A stretch of DNA of 18,490 nucleotides from Hesseltinella vesiculosa (lineage: Eukaryota; Mucoromycota; Mucoromycetes; Mucorales; Cunninghamellaceae), in assembly GCA_002104935.1 (NCBI GenBank), contig MCGT01000074.1, positions 1 to 18,490 on the forward strand. The letters run 5' to 3'. Within the stretch, counting starts at the first letter, position 1. Each line of letters begins with the position of its first letter. Shown here one piece after another: positions 1-8,382 of this stretch. The notes below the pieces were generated by a model. It saw only the letters and a program-made list of their open reading frames with translations, searched no databases and was not told the origin of the DNA. A program made the position numbers and the translations under genes.

Positions 1-2255
1 ATGTCGTTGTCATCCAGTCACTCATGACGAGATCAGGCAGGCGCTCTCGGCTTTTCCGTTCGCACAGGAATTCCAGGGTATGGCCATCGGTTCGTACAAG
101 TTCCTGAATGCTATTTTGTTCCCTTCAGGGGGCACATCCACATCATACGACCCAGAGATTCTCGGCTAGGGAAACAAAAAGATTACCACGATGCCCGCTT
201 TTTTTTTTTCTATTCACCTGCCCAAGCTTACCACTGCTCCAGTCGGACCTTTTTGAAATCCAACGAAGTCCAAAATACCAGGAACTTCTTCTTGATCTTT
301 TGATAGTCAGAAAAGAACCGGCTGTCTGGGTCGTCCTCGTCTGGATGGTTCGTCGTTAGGGCCGTCCATTGCCACAGGATTGCCGACGAACAAATAATCT
401 TCGTATCGAGGTTGTGCACCTGCTTGGTCGAAAATCCGGGCCAGACACTGGGCATCCAGAGTCACAAACTTGCGCGTGAATCGAAGAGCAGGCAGCAGGG
501 TATACATTTTTGTGACATGCATTGTTGAAGCTGTTGTCGTTCTGAAGCATACTGACGTGTCGATCATATACCGTCCATTCAGGAATTGGCGTGACAACGA
601 GAGTTGTTCACGGGTTCTTGTTACCAATGTTGTCATTCCACTGCGAAGATAATCGCCAAGCTTTTGGGCCAAATCTGACAGGCATCGTCGGATGGTTGAC
701 CATTTTGAAAAACGCACGGACAAGGCGGTTTTGCTGCCGGCGGCCCAGATCATTGAATTGGTCCAAACGCGTAAGCAGCTCCCAGCAGCTCTTGTTGTCA
801 GCATAGTCGACGATTGTTTCTTCGCTCACTACACCAGTGGCTGCATTATTGTAGGCTTCCATTTCAGCTATTTTTATTTTTTGGAGGAGGAAGAGATGAG
901 TCCTATTTCCTTTGACACAATTGAGCCTCTTTTTACGCCCTTACCAAGGAATCCATACACGACGGGCAAGTATAAGTTAAACTTGGCTGTTAGATTTTCC
1001 AAATTCACAGGCGTCGGCCCTAGGGTCACATTGGAAATCACTGACGCCACAGCATCTTGCCAGGAAGCATGTGCATACGTAGGAGTTGCTGGTTCGCTGT
1101 CAGTCCCGCAGAGAGTGTCGTAGGCAAATGACACCAATTTCTTCAACGATTTTTTAGTTGGCTTTTCCTGTTAAGAGGCAAAGAGGGAGAGTTGTTTAGT
1201 TCCTGTCTTCTTTTCCCTCGCAACTTACATTGGCTGGAATCAAAGATCGGAATTTGAACGCCAAGAAGGTTCGGCAGCGAGGTTCAAATGATTCAGCCAG
1301 GCCATTCTTGACCGCTGTGGCTAGGGTCTTGGCCATATGAGCGTACGTTTGGGAATAGCCAGGTAACGGTTGAACTGTTGGGAGATCCGCGGTTTCGAAT
1401 GATTGGACATATGCGTGAAAAATGGATTCTGTGTCTTGGGGGAGGTTCGGATTTTGATTTGTGATGTGACCACCAAGCAGCAACTGCATAACGCCATAAA
1501 TGTAATCTTGCGAGCCAAAATGGAGAGGGATTGGCTCAGAACCTTCCAACAGTGTCAGAGCATGATGTTGGGTAAAAAGCATGGCTTTGATCGACAGATC
1601 CCGCACATGGTCGACAACGACGTTCACTTCTTGCATCACATTTGCTTTGGCACGCATTCGCTGCCGTCTGGAATGGCCATAGCATCGCAGGGCATGCTTC
1701 AGAGAACAGCGACGGACAAAAGGGGTGTGGTTTGGACCAATGATGTTGCCCAGAACATCGTCCACATTGGTTTTATGGGCGTGGCAGAGGTGGCTGGCAG
1801 CATTTCCGTGGTGCTCGCACGCGTCATTGCTTCCGTCCGGGAGAATGCAGTGTGAGCATCGGGGAACGTTGGGATTGGCCCGGGCGGCGTCCAATTGCCG
1901 TTAGCCTGCTCTTCTCCCTTGTCTGTTCTGCTGTCTCACAACTGCTTGGGTTGGTGCCCCATAATGTCCTAGCAGCAAAAAAAAAAAAAACCAGTCAGAT
2001 ATTTCGTTTGACCAATGCTTGTCATGATCAACTTACTGTTGAATGGGCAGAGCCGGGAACGACCATCCACATGATCTGTCCTTCCGCATCTGGCACAGGG
2101 TGTTCTGCCTGAATGTATTGAAACAAAGCATTCTGTTAGCTGTCCTTATTCTGGAGCAAGATCTCACCTTGTCGCTCTTGTTCTTCCTCTCTTTCAATTT
2201 TGCGCCGTTTTAGACCCTCCAAATAGGCTCTTTGTTGTAGAATGGTTTGGGACAT
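1..2255 (-). CDS. Zinc-knuckle protein, Fanzor-like (TnpB/OrfB-related) candidate, partial, with one in-frame stop
   Basis: Exons by splice signals: 2255-2168, 2108-2037, 1968-1229, 1167-945, 867-612, 541-420, 340-232 and 110-1 (runs off the edge). Phases agree at all seven junctions, giving about 573 codons. Visible parts: a charged helical N-terminus (residues 1-30); a zinc knuckle at 34-50 (CARC, H42, C50); a second Cys/His cluster starting CSHC just after the stop codon; a long helical region; then a stretch ending VRTDGHTLEFLCERK near the edge. The order zinc knuckle, helical region, LLPALRFTRKFVTLDAQ-type segment, FFSDYQKIKKKF-type segment and TDG strand resembles mucoralean proteins in which a RuvC-like VDPG motif follows. 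This is recalled family knowledge, and the nuclease domain is not in the window. One in-frame TAA (1903-1901, codon 76) separates the zinc knuckle from the rest. It may be a pseudogene, a sequencing error, or two transcripts. Another zinc-knuckle mobile-element protein is possible. Confidence 0.5.
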
Positions 2256-2317
2256 TGCATAACTACAAGAATAAGGTGAACAAAGTCGAAAGGTAAATGC
2301 GTGAAGGAGAAAAAAAA

Positions 2318-2320
<3 letters not shown>

Positions 2321-2397
<77 letters not shown>
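2321..2397. repeat. (GA)38 microsatellite
   Basis: An uninterrupted GA dinucleotide run of 38 units plus one G, about 65 bp upstream of the start codon of the minus-strand zinc-knuckle gene and preceded by a short poly-A tract. Read on the opposite strand it gives artefactual Ser-Leu repeat reading frames. It may lie in the promoter or 5'UTR of that gene as a CT-rich tract on the coding strand. Confidence 0.97.
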
Positions 2398-2402
<5 letters not shown>

Positions 2403-2849
2403 CAAACAAAAAAATAAGGCGGAGATGAAAATGGGACGCGCGACTGCAGCTCTGATTGCTCACTCAAAAACGTATCTTCTCTGTTTTAGGGCTCTTCGTT
2501 TAACCTCATGGATAAACGAAAGTGATTGTGACATTTATTTTACAAGAGATCGGCTGAAGGAAAGCAAGAACTAAAAATAAGAAAGAGGGAGTGGGTAAAC
2601 GAGCCTGAAATAATCAAGTAATAAAAACCCTGGGCTTTTCAGGCTTCCATCTTCTTCCTTGGCATCCATCCTATCGAGCTCCATGTTTTCGAAGAGAAAA
2701 AGTGATACTGTGGTCCTTCACATTCAGTTGATACTGGAAAGCAGATGCCATGTGTAAGTCTCATTCATTTCATTACAATGCGACGCTTCCGTCCTGAAAA
2801 ATGCGACAGTGTTTCACACAGAGGGCGACTTCCTTTCCTGGAAAAACTA
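2398..2849. other. Intergenic stretch, no gene seen
   Basis: Lies between the GA microsatellite and the transposon cluster. It is AT-rich and has no reading frame with coding character, RNA gene or repeat that I can support. It probably holds the distal promoter of the minus-strand zinc-knuckle gene. Confidence 0.6.
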
Positions 2850-2851
2850 TA

Positions 2852-3624
2852 CACTGTTTCCATGAATAAGTGGCGGCTCTCAAGGAAGACGAATTGCGGA
2901 CTTTGGATTTCCGAGTGTCGCACAAGCCATGACAAATTTGGCGCAGCGTTTTTTTTTTCTTTGTCGTAGATATTTTTTTTTCGTGTCGTCATAGACTTGT
3001 CGTGCGACAAATTGTTACTTAAATTCAACTACATAGGGGTCCTATGGAAGCAGCCATTGATGCGGGGAGATGAATTACCGATAAAGCCATGCAGATCCTT
3101 ATAGAAACATTATTACACGCCGCGTTGACTCGATGCGGCCGACCAGAATTGCTCAATCGGATTGAGCTCAGGGGAATAGGGTGGAAGATGCATGTATCGA
3201 TACCCACGATTCCTGATGAAGGTATCGATGGCCTTGGATTGATGAATTGGTGCATTGTCATCACCAAATAGCAGCCGTCAAATTCTGGATGTTGGTCCAT
3301 AGTAATCATGACCTCATTCAAGAAGGCGATGTAGTGATGAGTGTTTGTGCCGATGCCAATGTGTTTGTAGGTAACTTGATCAAGTTTGCTTTTTTGTTCC
3401 TTGTAGCCGGACTTCTCATGCTGATTTGAACAACACCAGAAGCACAAGGACCAAGGATCGTGGATAAAGGCAACTTTCTCAAAATGCGACATTATGCATT
3501 TGGTCATCCTGCAAAAAAAAAAAAAAACGCTGCGCCAAATTTGTCTTGGCTTGTGCGACACTCAGAAATCCAAAGTCCGCCACATGTCTTCCAGGAGAGC
3601 CGCCACTTATTCATGGAAAGAGTG
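2852..3624 (-). mobile_element. Tc1/mariner deletion derivative, copy A
   Basis: A 773-bp element with terminal inverted repeats of about 115 bp (about 2852-2969 and 3508-3624), flanked by TA on both sides (2850-2851, 3625-3626). The TIRs share a CCATGAATAAGTGGCGGCTC segment, a TTTGGATTTCCGAGTGTCGC-like segment and a homopolymer T/A tract. The interior carries only the C-terminal part of the transposase gene on the minus strand. Compared with copy C it lacks about 900 bp of the 5' coding region and promoter, plus about 50 bp near the 3' end. It is non-autonomous. Confidence 0.88.
3029..3464 (-). pseudogene. Transposase C-terminal remnant in copy A
   Basis: Reverse-complement reading matches the DDE part of the copy C transposase: the segment before the second catalytic Asp, the YSPEL..IEQFW region, and the end of the protein with a TAG stop at 3031-3029. 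A deletion removes about 50 bp after the sequence for QFWSA, and the 5' part of the gene is absent. Frames are broken, so no functional product is expected. The family is Tc1/mariner DD34E. Confidence 0.85.
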
Positions 3625-3955
3625 TACAGAATTTTTAGTGATGGTTTGCGCGCAGGATAAAAATTTTAACAGGCAAAAGAAAACCAATTCACAGGCAAAA
3701 TAAATTTGAGTGCACGTAAACCAGGTCTGATTTGCACGCAAAGCATTTCCAGTGCACATGAATCTGGTTCTCCAGCCACGCAAACCAGGCTTCCGACTCC
3801 CGCAAACCTGATGTTCTCCACCCGCAAACCAGATCACCGTCTCCCGCAAATTTGATTTCGAAGTGCGGGAAGGCTTGGATAGTAGGAAGGTGTCATCAAC
3901 ATGAGTTGCCCGCCCAACCTTTTTTTTCTTGTCGCACTTCCACATCTTTTTTTTT

Positions 3956-4129
3956 GAACGCACCGAGTCATCCAAAAAAAAAAGATGTCGTCAACTCCCA
4001 AGTTTGATCATTTTTGAACAATTTTGAACGCACCGAGTCATCCAAAAAAAAAAGATGTCGTCAACTCCCAAGTTTGATCATTTTTGAACATTTTTGAACG
4101 CACCGAGTCATCCAAAAAAAAAGATGTCG
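3956..4129 (+). repeat. 70-bp tandem repeat, two full units and a partial third
   Basis: Units begin at GAACGCACCGAGTCATCC at 3956, 4026 and 4096, a period of exactly 70 bp. Each contains an A-tract followed by GATGTCGTCAACTCCCAAG. The third unit stops after GATGTCG and passes directly into the 61-bp repeat array. Units 1 and 2 are nearly identical, indicating recent duplication or homogenisation. Confidence 0.93.
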
Positions 4130-4458
4130 AAGTGCGACAAGAAAAAAAGGTTGGGCGGCGGGCGACTCACCTGGATGACACCTTGAAACGTGAGTGCGAC
4201 AAGAAAAAAAGGCTGGGCGGCGGGCGACTCACCTGGATGACACCTTGAACGTAAGTGCGACAATAAAAAATGGTTGGGCGGCGGGCGACTCACCTGGATG
4301 ACATCTTGAACGTAAGTGCGACAAGAAAAAAAGGCTGGGCGGCGGGCGACACATCTGGATGACATCTTGAACGTAAGTGCGACCAAAAAAGAAGGTTGGG
4401 CGGGCTACTCACGTTGATGGCACCTTGAACGTTTGTGCGACAAGAAAAAAAAGGTTGG
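4130..4458 (+). repeat. 61-bp tandem repeat, five units and a partial sixth
   Basis: The motif GTGCGACAAGAAAAAAAGG recurs with starts at 4132, 4194, 4255, 4316, 4377 and 4435 (periods 62, 61, 61, 61, 58). Each unit continues with TTGGGCGGCGGGCGACTCAC and CTGGATGACACCTTGAACGT, with minor changes. One inverted copy of the unit lies at about 3886-3940, so the array is part of the palindrome. The repeats tile directly with no unique spacers. Confidence 0.93.
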
Positions 4459-4659
4459 GCGGGTGGAGAACATCAGGTTTGCGGGAGTCGGAAGCCTGGT
4501 TTGCGTGGCTGGAGAACCAGGTTCACGTGCACTGGAAATGCTTTGCGTGCAAATCAGACCTGGTTTGCGTGCACTCAAATTTATTTTGCCAGTGAATTGG
4601 TTTTCTTTTGCCTGCTAAAATTTCTATCCTGCGCGCCAATCATCACTAAAAATACTGTA

Positions 4660-5443
4660 CACTCTTTCCATGAATAAGTGGCGGCTCACCTGGAAGACGG
4701 ATTGCGGACTTTGGATTTCCGAGTGTCGCACAAGCCAAGACAAATTTGGCGCAACTTTTTTTTTTTTTTGACAGGATGACCAAAAGCATAATGTCGCATT
4801 TTGAGAAAGTTGCCTTTTTCTACGATCCTTGGTGCTTGTGCTTCTGGTGTTGTTCAAATCAGCATGAGAAGTCCGCCTACAGGGAACAAAAAAGCAAACT
4901 TGATCAAGTTACCTACAAACACATTGGCATCGGCACAAACACTCATCACTACATCGCCTTGTTGAATGAGGTCATGAAACTATGGACCAACCTCCAGAAT
5001 TTGAGGGCTGCTATTTGGTGATGGACAATGCACCAAGTCATCAATCCAAGGCCATCGATACTTTCATCAGGAATCGTGGGTATCGATGCATGCATCTTCC
5101 AACCTATTCCCCTGAGCTCGATCCGATTGAGCAGTTCGGGTCGGCCGCATCGTCAAAGCGGCGTGTAATGATGTTTCTATCAAGGATCTGCATGGCTTTA
5201 TCAGTAATTCTTCTCCCCGCATCATTGACTGCTTCCATAGGACCCCTATGTAGTTGTATTTAAGTAACAGTTTGTCGCACGACAAGTCTATGACGACACG
5301 AAAAAAAAATATCTACGACAAAAAAAAAAAAAAGTTGCGCCAAATTTGTCTTGGCTTGTGCGACACCAGGGAAATCCAAAGTCCGCCACCTGTCTTCCAG
5401 GAGAGCCGCCACTTATTACTTATTCTTATTCATGGAAACGCTG
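4660..5443 (+). mobile_element. Tc1/mariner deletion derivative, copy B
   Basis: A 784-bp element in the opposite orientation to copy A, bounded by TA (4658-4659 and 5444-5445), with the same TIRs. The right TIR has a roughly 12-bp local duplication (ACTTATTCTT-type) near its end, and its terminus reads CGCTG rather than the expected AGTG. It carries the same two internal deletions as copy A, relative to copy C. It encodes only transposase C-terminal fragments and is non-autonomous. Confidence 0.88.
4821..5253 (+). pseudogene. Transposase C-terminal remnant in copy B
   Basis: Contains sequence for the second catalytic Asp (VMDNAPSHQSKAIDTFIRN) and the YSPELDPIEQF region, followed by the same 50-bp-class deletion seen in copy A. 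A TAG stop lies at 5251-5253. The 5' coding part is missing and frames change between segments, so it is non-functional. The family is Tc1/mariner DD34E. Confidence 0.85.
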
Positions 5444-5648
5444 TAAAACGAAAGAAGATGAGCCCTCGGTAGGCCAGTTCACTTCCCTTTGCCACATGAT
5501 GTACAGAATAAAAAAAAAAGAAGTGGGTAGAGCAAAAATGGATTCTTTTATTTTCCTAATTTTTTTTTTCCCTTTCTACATTGTCAAATGAGAGCAAGGA
5601 CGAGCAAAAAAAAAAAAAAAGGAAAAATGATGGGCAAGATCCTCCAGT

Positions 5649-6450
5649 TTAGATGAGGGTTTCGTAGGGGATAGGAGCGATGGTTTGAGGAGCGTTGCCA
5701 ACGGTGGAGACGTGACGAGCACGACGGGGTTGAGCAGGGATACGCTTGCAGCAAACCTTGACTGGAGAGGGCGAAAACAATAAAGGGATGAGTGAGGTCA
5801 GTTTAAGAGGATGGATCTCAAGAGTCACTTACGGCCAGCAGCCTTGGCTTCCTTCTTGTATTGAGCGTTTTGCTTGACACGTTCCAAGAATTCTTGACGG
5901 CACTTGGAGTGCTTGACATGTTCAACACGGAGGTTGACGCGCTTTTCCATGTAGCGGTTGCCGACCTTCTTGTTGATGATGACACCGACAGCAGACTTGG
6001 TGACGTTGAAAACAACACCAGTGCGACTAGTTAAGAAGTGAGAAAACAGAGTGAGACAAGCGCAGGACGGGTGTATTTTTTTTCGTAGTTGTTCAACATG
6101 AGTTTGTATTTTCGTAGGGGGAAGATGGTCTTACCCGTGGTAGAACTTGTGGGGCATACCCTTTTGGACGGCAGCGTTAGCCTTGATGTCGACGATGTCA
6201 CCGACCTTGTAAGTCTTCAAGTAGGTGGACAAAGGAATGGCACCATGTTCCCGGAAGTTACGGGAGAACATGTGACGGGTGCGAGCACGAACTATCCAAG
6301 AAAAAGAATAACGACAGTGAGATGCCTGATCCATATCATTCGACAGACGTTTTTTTTTTTCTTTTCTTTTTTGGTCGGTGATGTTGAAATTTGTCTGTTC
6401 ATTTTTTTTTAAAAAAAATAATAATACGTACGACCGAATGAGTGAGGCAT
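5649..6450 (-). CDS. RPL21: 60S ribosomal protein eL21
   Basis: A structural protein of the large cytosolic ribosomal subunit. Coding exons are 6450-6432, 6291-6135, 6026-5833 and 5761-5649, joined in frame to give 160 aa, the usual eL21 length. Diagnostic stretches are [15 protein letters not shown] at the N-terminus, [47 protein letters not shown], and the C-terminal [13 protein letters not shown]. The start is fixed by conservation. A further intron in the 5'UTR ends one base before the ATG. Neighbours are a transposon cluster 200 bp downstream and the Brr6/Brl1-like gene about 255 bp upstream. No defects are seen. Confidence 0.96.
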
Positions 6451-6451
6451 T

Positions 6452-6526
6452 CTAGGAAAAAAATAAAACCAAGGAAATAGGTTAGTTCATCTGTTAGCAT
6501 AAGTTATCGTACGCAAATGTGCTCAC
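6452..6526 (-). other. 5'UTR intron of the eL21 gene
   Basis: Donor ACAG|GTGAGC at 6526 and acceptor CCTAG at 6453-6452, leaving a single base between the splice site and the ATG at 6450. Introns at or just before the start codon are typical of ribosomal protein genes in fungi. The assignment rests on splice signals only. Confidence 0.65.
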
Positions 6527-6704
6527 CTGTTTGTAAAAGATGTGAAAAGGAAAGAAGAGAAAAAGTAAAAAGGGGAGAAACAAAAAAAAAGCTTTTGATT
6601 TGAACAGAGTGGCTTGTCCGATGGTCGCCCGCTCATTATTTTTCTGGAGTCATGCAAATTTGGTTTTATTACACAATGGGGGTATCGAGAGCAGGAACGC
6701 TATT

Positions 6705-7651
6705 TCATGATGTATGAGGAAGCCGTTGCACAGTGAAGCTGGATAGTAGAAAGGATCCAAGCGCAAGGATGGTGAAAAATATCTGTGGCAGAAAAACGAT
6801 GAGCACCCTCTGCTGCATCCGTTTTGCCTTACCATTGTCTTATAGGAGATAGGGTCCATGAAGCTGTTGATGATTTCTGCTAGAGTTTCGGCTGAAAGCC
6901 TTGCCCTGTGTGCCAATGAAAAGAAGAAAGGTGAGAATGTGGTCAAGTCTGCCTTGTTTTATTTTTCTACCTGGTAACTGTGGTGGGCAATTGATTCATA
7001 CACACGAGCCATTCTTGGCATTTTTGTTCTAGAGCAGGCACTCGGGTTTCAGGATCGCACAAATTCACTTTATATTGACGTGCACAGCTTTGGATTTCGT
7101 ACACCAAGTCTGGAGGGTGAGAAAAAAAAATGATGAAGCGTGCTGGGCATCGTCGCATTTTTTACCTTTGGTGTGTTCCTGGGCTTTTATCTGTAAATCA
7201 TGACGCAACGTCCATATTACTTGGAAAATAACATAAAACAGAATGGATAGTAGTGATACAGTGAAGAAGAGGCGTGCATAAGAGATAATCGTGAGAGACA
7301 GGGAGCGATGATAAAGAAGGTTGGAGACCGAATCGGTATAATGATGATTTGCGGGCGGATGAGGAAGCCTTGGCTGAGGTTTCAATTCAGGTTGGTTGGC
7401 TATCTGGGATTGCTTGAGACGCTGTTGATATCTGAGGGTTAAGGATGAAGCAGTCCAGGTGGAAGGATCCTTGTCGATACCAAAAAGCGTTTGATGAGGT
7501 TGACGAGTAGGAGTGAAGTTAAATTCATAGGAGACTGGAGGATTGGGTTGCTCGGCTTCATCAAAAGAACCTGCCGTGTCGTATGAGATAAAGATTTCAA
7601 ATAAATCTAATATGAGACGATGGACTTACGTTTTAAACCAGGCCTGGCCAT
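6705..7651 (-). CDS. Brr6/Brl1-family nuclear envelope protein
   Basis: Exons 7651-7630, 7570-7166, 7109-6971, 6905-6833 and 6782-6705 join in frame to 238 aa. After a polar, Pro-rich N-terminus (1-105) there is a membrane segment near 108-129, a lumenal domain with four cysteines (C151, C160, C173, C179), the motif DPETRVPALEQKCQEW, the segment ARLSAETLAEIINSFMDPISYKTM, then a second membrane helix (214-230). This is the disulfide-bridged domain of Brr6/Brl1, integral membrane proteins of the nuclear envelope needed for nuclear pore complex assembly and lipid homeostasis in yeasts. The start at 7651 is chosen because the overlapping upstream ATG (7660) puts the frame into a stop after the first splice. 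Which of Brr6 or Brl1 it matches better cannot be told. Confidence 0.9.
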
Positions 7652-7913
7652 GGCGTGCCATAAGAAAAAAGAAAGCCGAGACAAAACCAGCCTGGACACT
7701 TGTCTTCTATTTCAATGGCCGACGTTCTGAGGTTGAAACTCGAAGCCATCAAGGGAAGTATGGAAAAAACAAAAATGGATCCTCCTCGCTGATCTAGTTT
7801 GATATGATGATTGCAGATCGTGCCTTTTTGTTTACAACAAGGCCAATGAAAAATCAAACAGTCTTTTCCGCTTTTTTTTATTATTTTTGTATTAGGTCCA
7901 AGTAAACGATATT

Positions 7914-8382
7914 TTAACACAGGGCATCGAGCGTGCAGCACATACACACTAAAAAAAAATGGAGGTGAGTGCTCTTTTTCCTTCTCCTGCACTCAGACAA
8001 CACGTTTTTTTTTTTTTTAAAAAACTTACTTGCTGCCAAACTAAGGTTTGAGATAACACATGCAAACAAGAAAAAATGATCAGCATCACCCTCTCCAGCT
8101 CACTCGTCCCATTTCTCACTTACCAGCCCCAACAGAAGCCATGGTCGTCTTGCTTTTGAGGTTGTTGTTGCACAATGATGGGTTGAGGAGGAGGACTAGA
8201 AAAAAAAATCTGTCAATCCAAAAATATTCATCGTTCCACAACAGAAAAAGAAGCACTTACGTGGGTTGATAACCACCTTGGGGGGGAGCGTAGCCTTGAG
8301 GAGGAGGGGCGTAACCTTGGCCTTGAGGAGGAGCATAGTATTGACCTTGAGGAGGAGGAGGATATTGATAGTTTTGAGACAT
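7914..8382 (-). CDS. CYSTM-type cysteine-rich tail protein
   Basis: Exons 8382-8261, 8195-8124, 8040-8030 (an 11-nt microexon) and 7948-7914 join in frame to 79 aa. Residues 1-45 are repeats of PPPQGY/APPQGQ type, rich in Pro, Gln, Gly and Tyr. After a Gln-rich linker the C-terminus reads GFCWGCLAAMCMCCTLDALC, the cysteine-rich hydrophobic tail of the CYSTM family. Members of that family are small tail-anchored or palmitoylated proteins linked to stress tolerance; that role is family knowledge. The microexon and both phases are needed to produce the CYSTM core, which supports the model. It is followed by the Brr6/Brl1-like gene on the same strand, 263 bp downstream. Confidence 0.88.

Larger units (their letters stand above)
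3627..4657. repeat. Spacer with 200-bp inverted repeats (possible fold-back element)
   Basis: A 1031-bp segment between copies A and B, bounded by TA on both sides. Its ends start CAGAATTTTTAGTGATGG and, read inward on the other strand, CAGTATTTTTAGTGATGA, and stay similar for about 200 bp. Within the arms a short CCCGCAAAC/CACGCAAACC motif recurs at roughly 25-30-bp spacing. The core is made of tandem repeats. No protein-coding region is evident. It may be a separate TA-targeting fold-back or MITE element, or the centre of an inverted duplication. Confidence 0.7.
2850..5445. mobile_element. Composite inverted-repeat transposon cluster (A, spacer, B)
   Basis: Copy A (2852-3624) and copy B (4660-5443) are inverted relative to each other. 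The similarity continues past their inner ends into the spacer: 3626 to about 3825 matches the reverse complement of about 4460-4659. The whole block is therefore a near-palindrome around a repeat-rich core. Every internal junction and both outer ends sit at TA dinucleotides, as expected for Tc1/mariner insertion. The outer flanks (before 2850, after 5445) do not resemble each other, which supports these as the outer limits. The block may have arisen by inverted duplication, or by separate insertions into the ends of a fold-back element. Confidence 0.8.

Noticed and set aside
307..804. A 165-codon minus-strand reading frame as an independent gene
   Set aside because: It reads through two predicted introns (611-542 and 419-341); only 541-420 fits the exon model.
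2136..2467. Minus-strand reading frames with long Ser-Leu repeats
   Set aside because: They are translations of the (GA)n microsatellite. Only the MSQTILQQ start in this region is kept, as exon 1 of the zinc-knuckle gene.
4108..4386. A 92-codon minus-strand reading frame
   Set aside because: It is the 61-bp tandem repeat translated through; no independent coding evidence.
3886..4458. Repeat array resembling a CRISPR locus
   Set aside because: The 61- and 70-bp units tile directly without unique spacers, the host is eukaryotic, and the repeats belong to a transposon palindrome.
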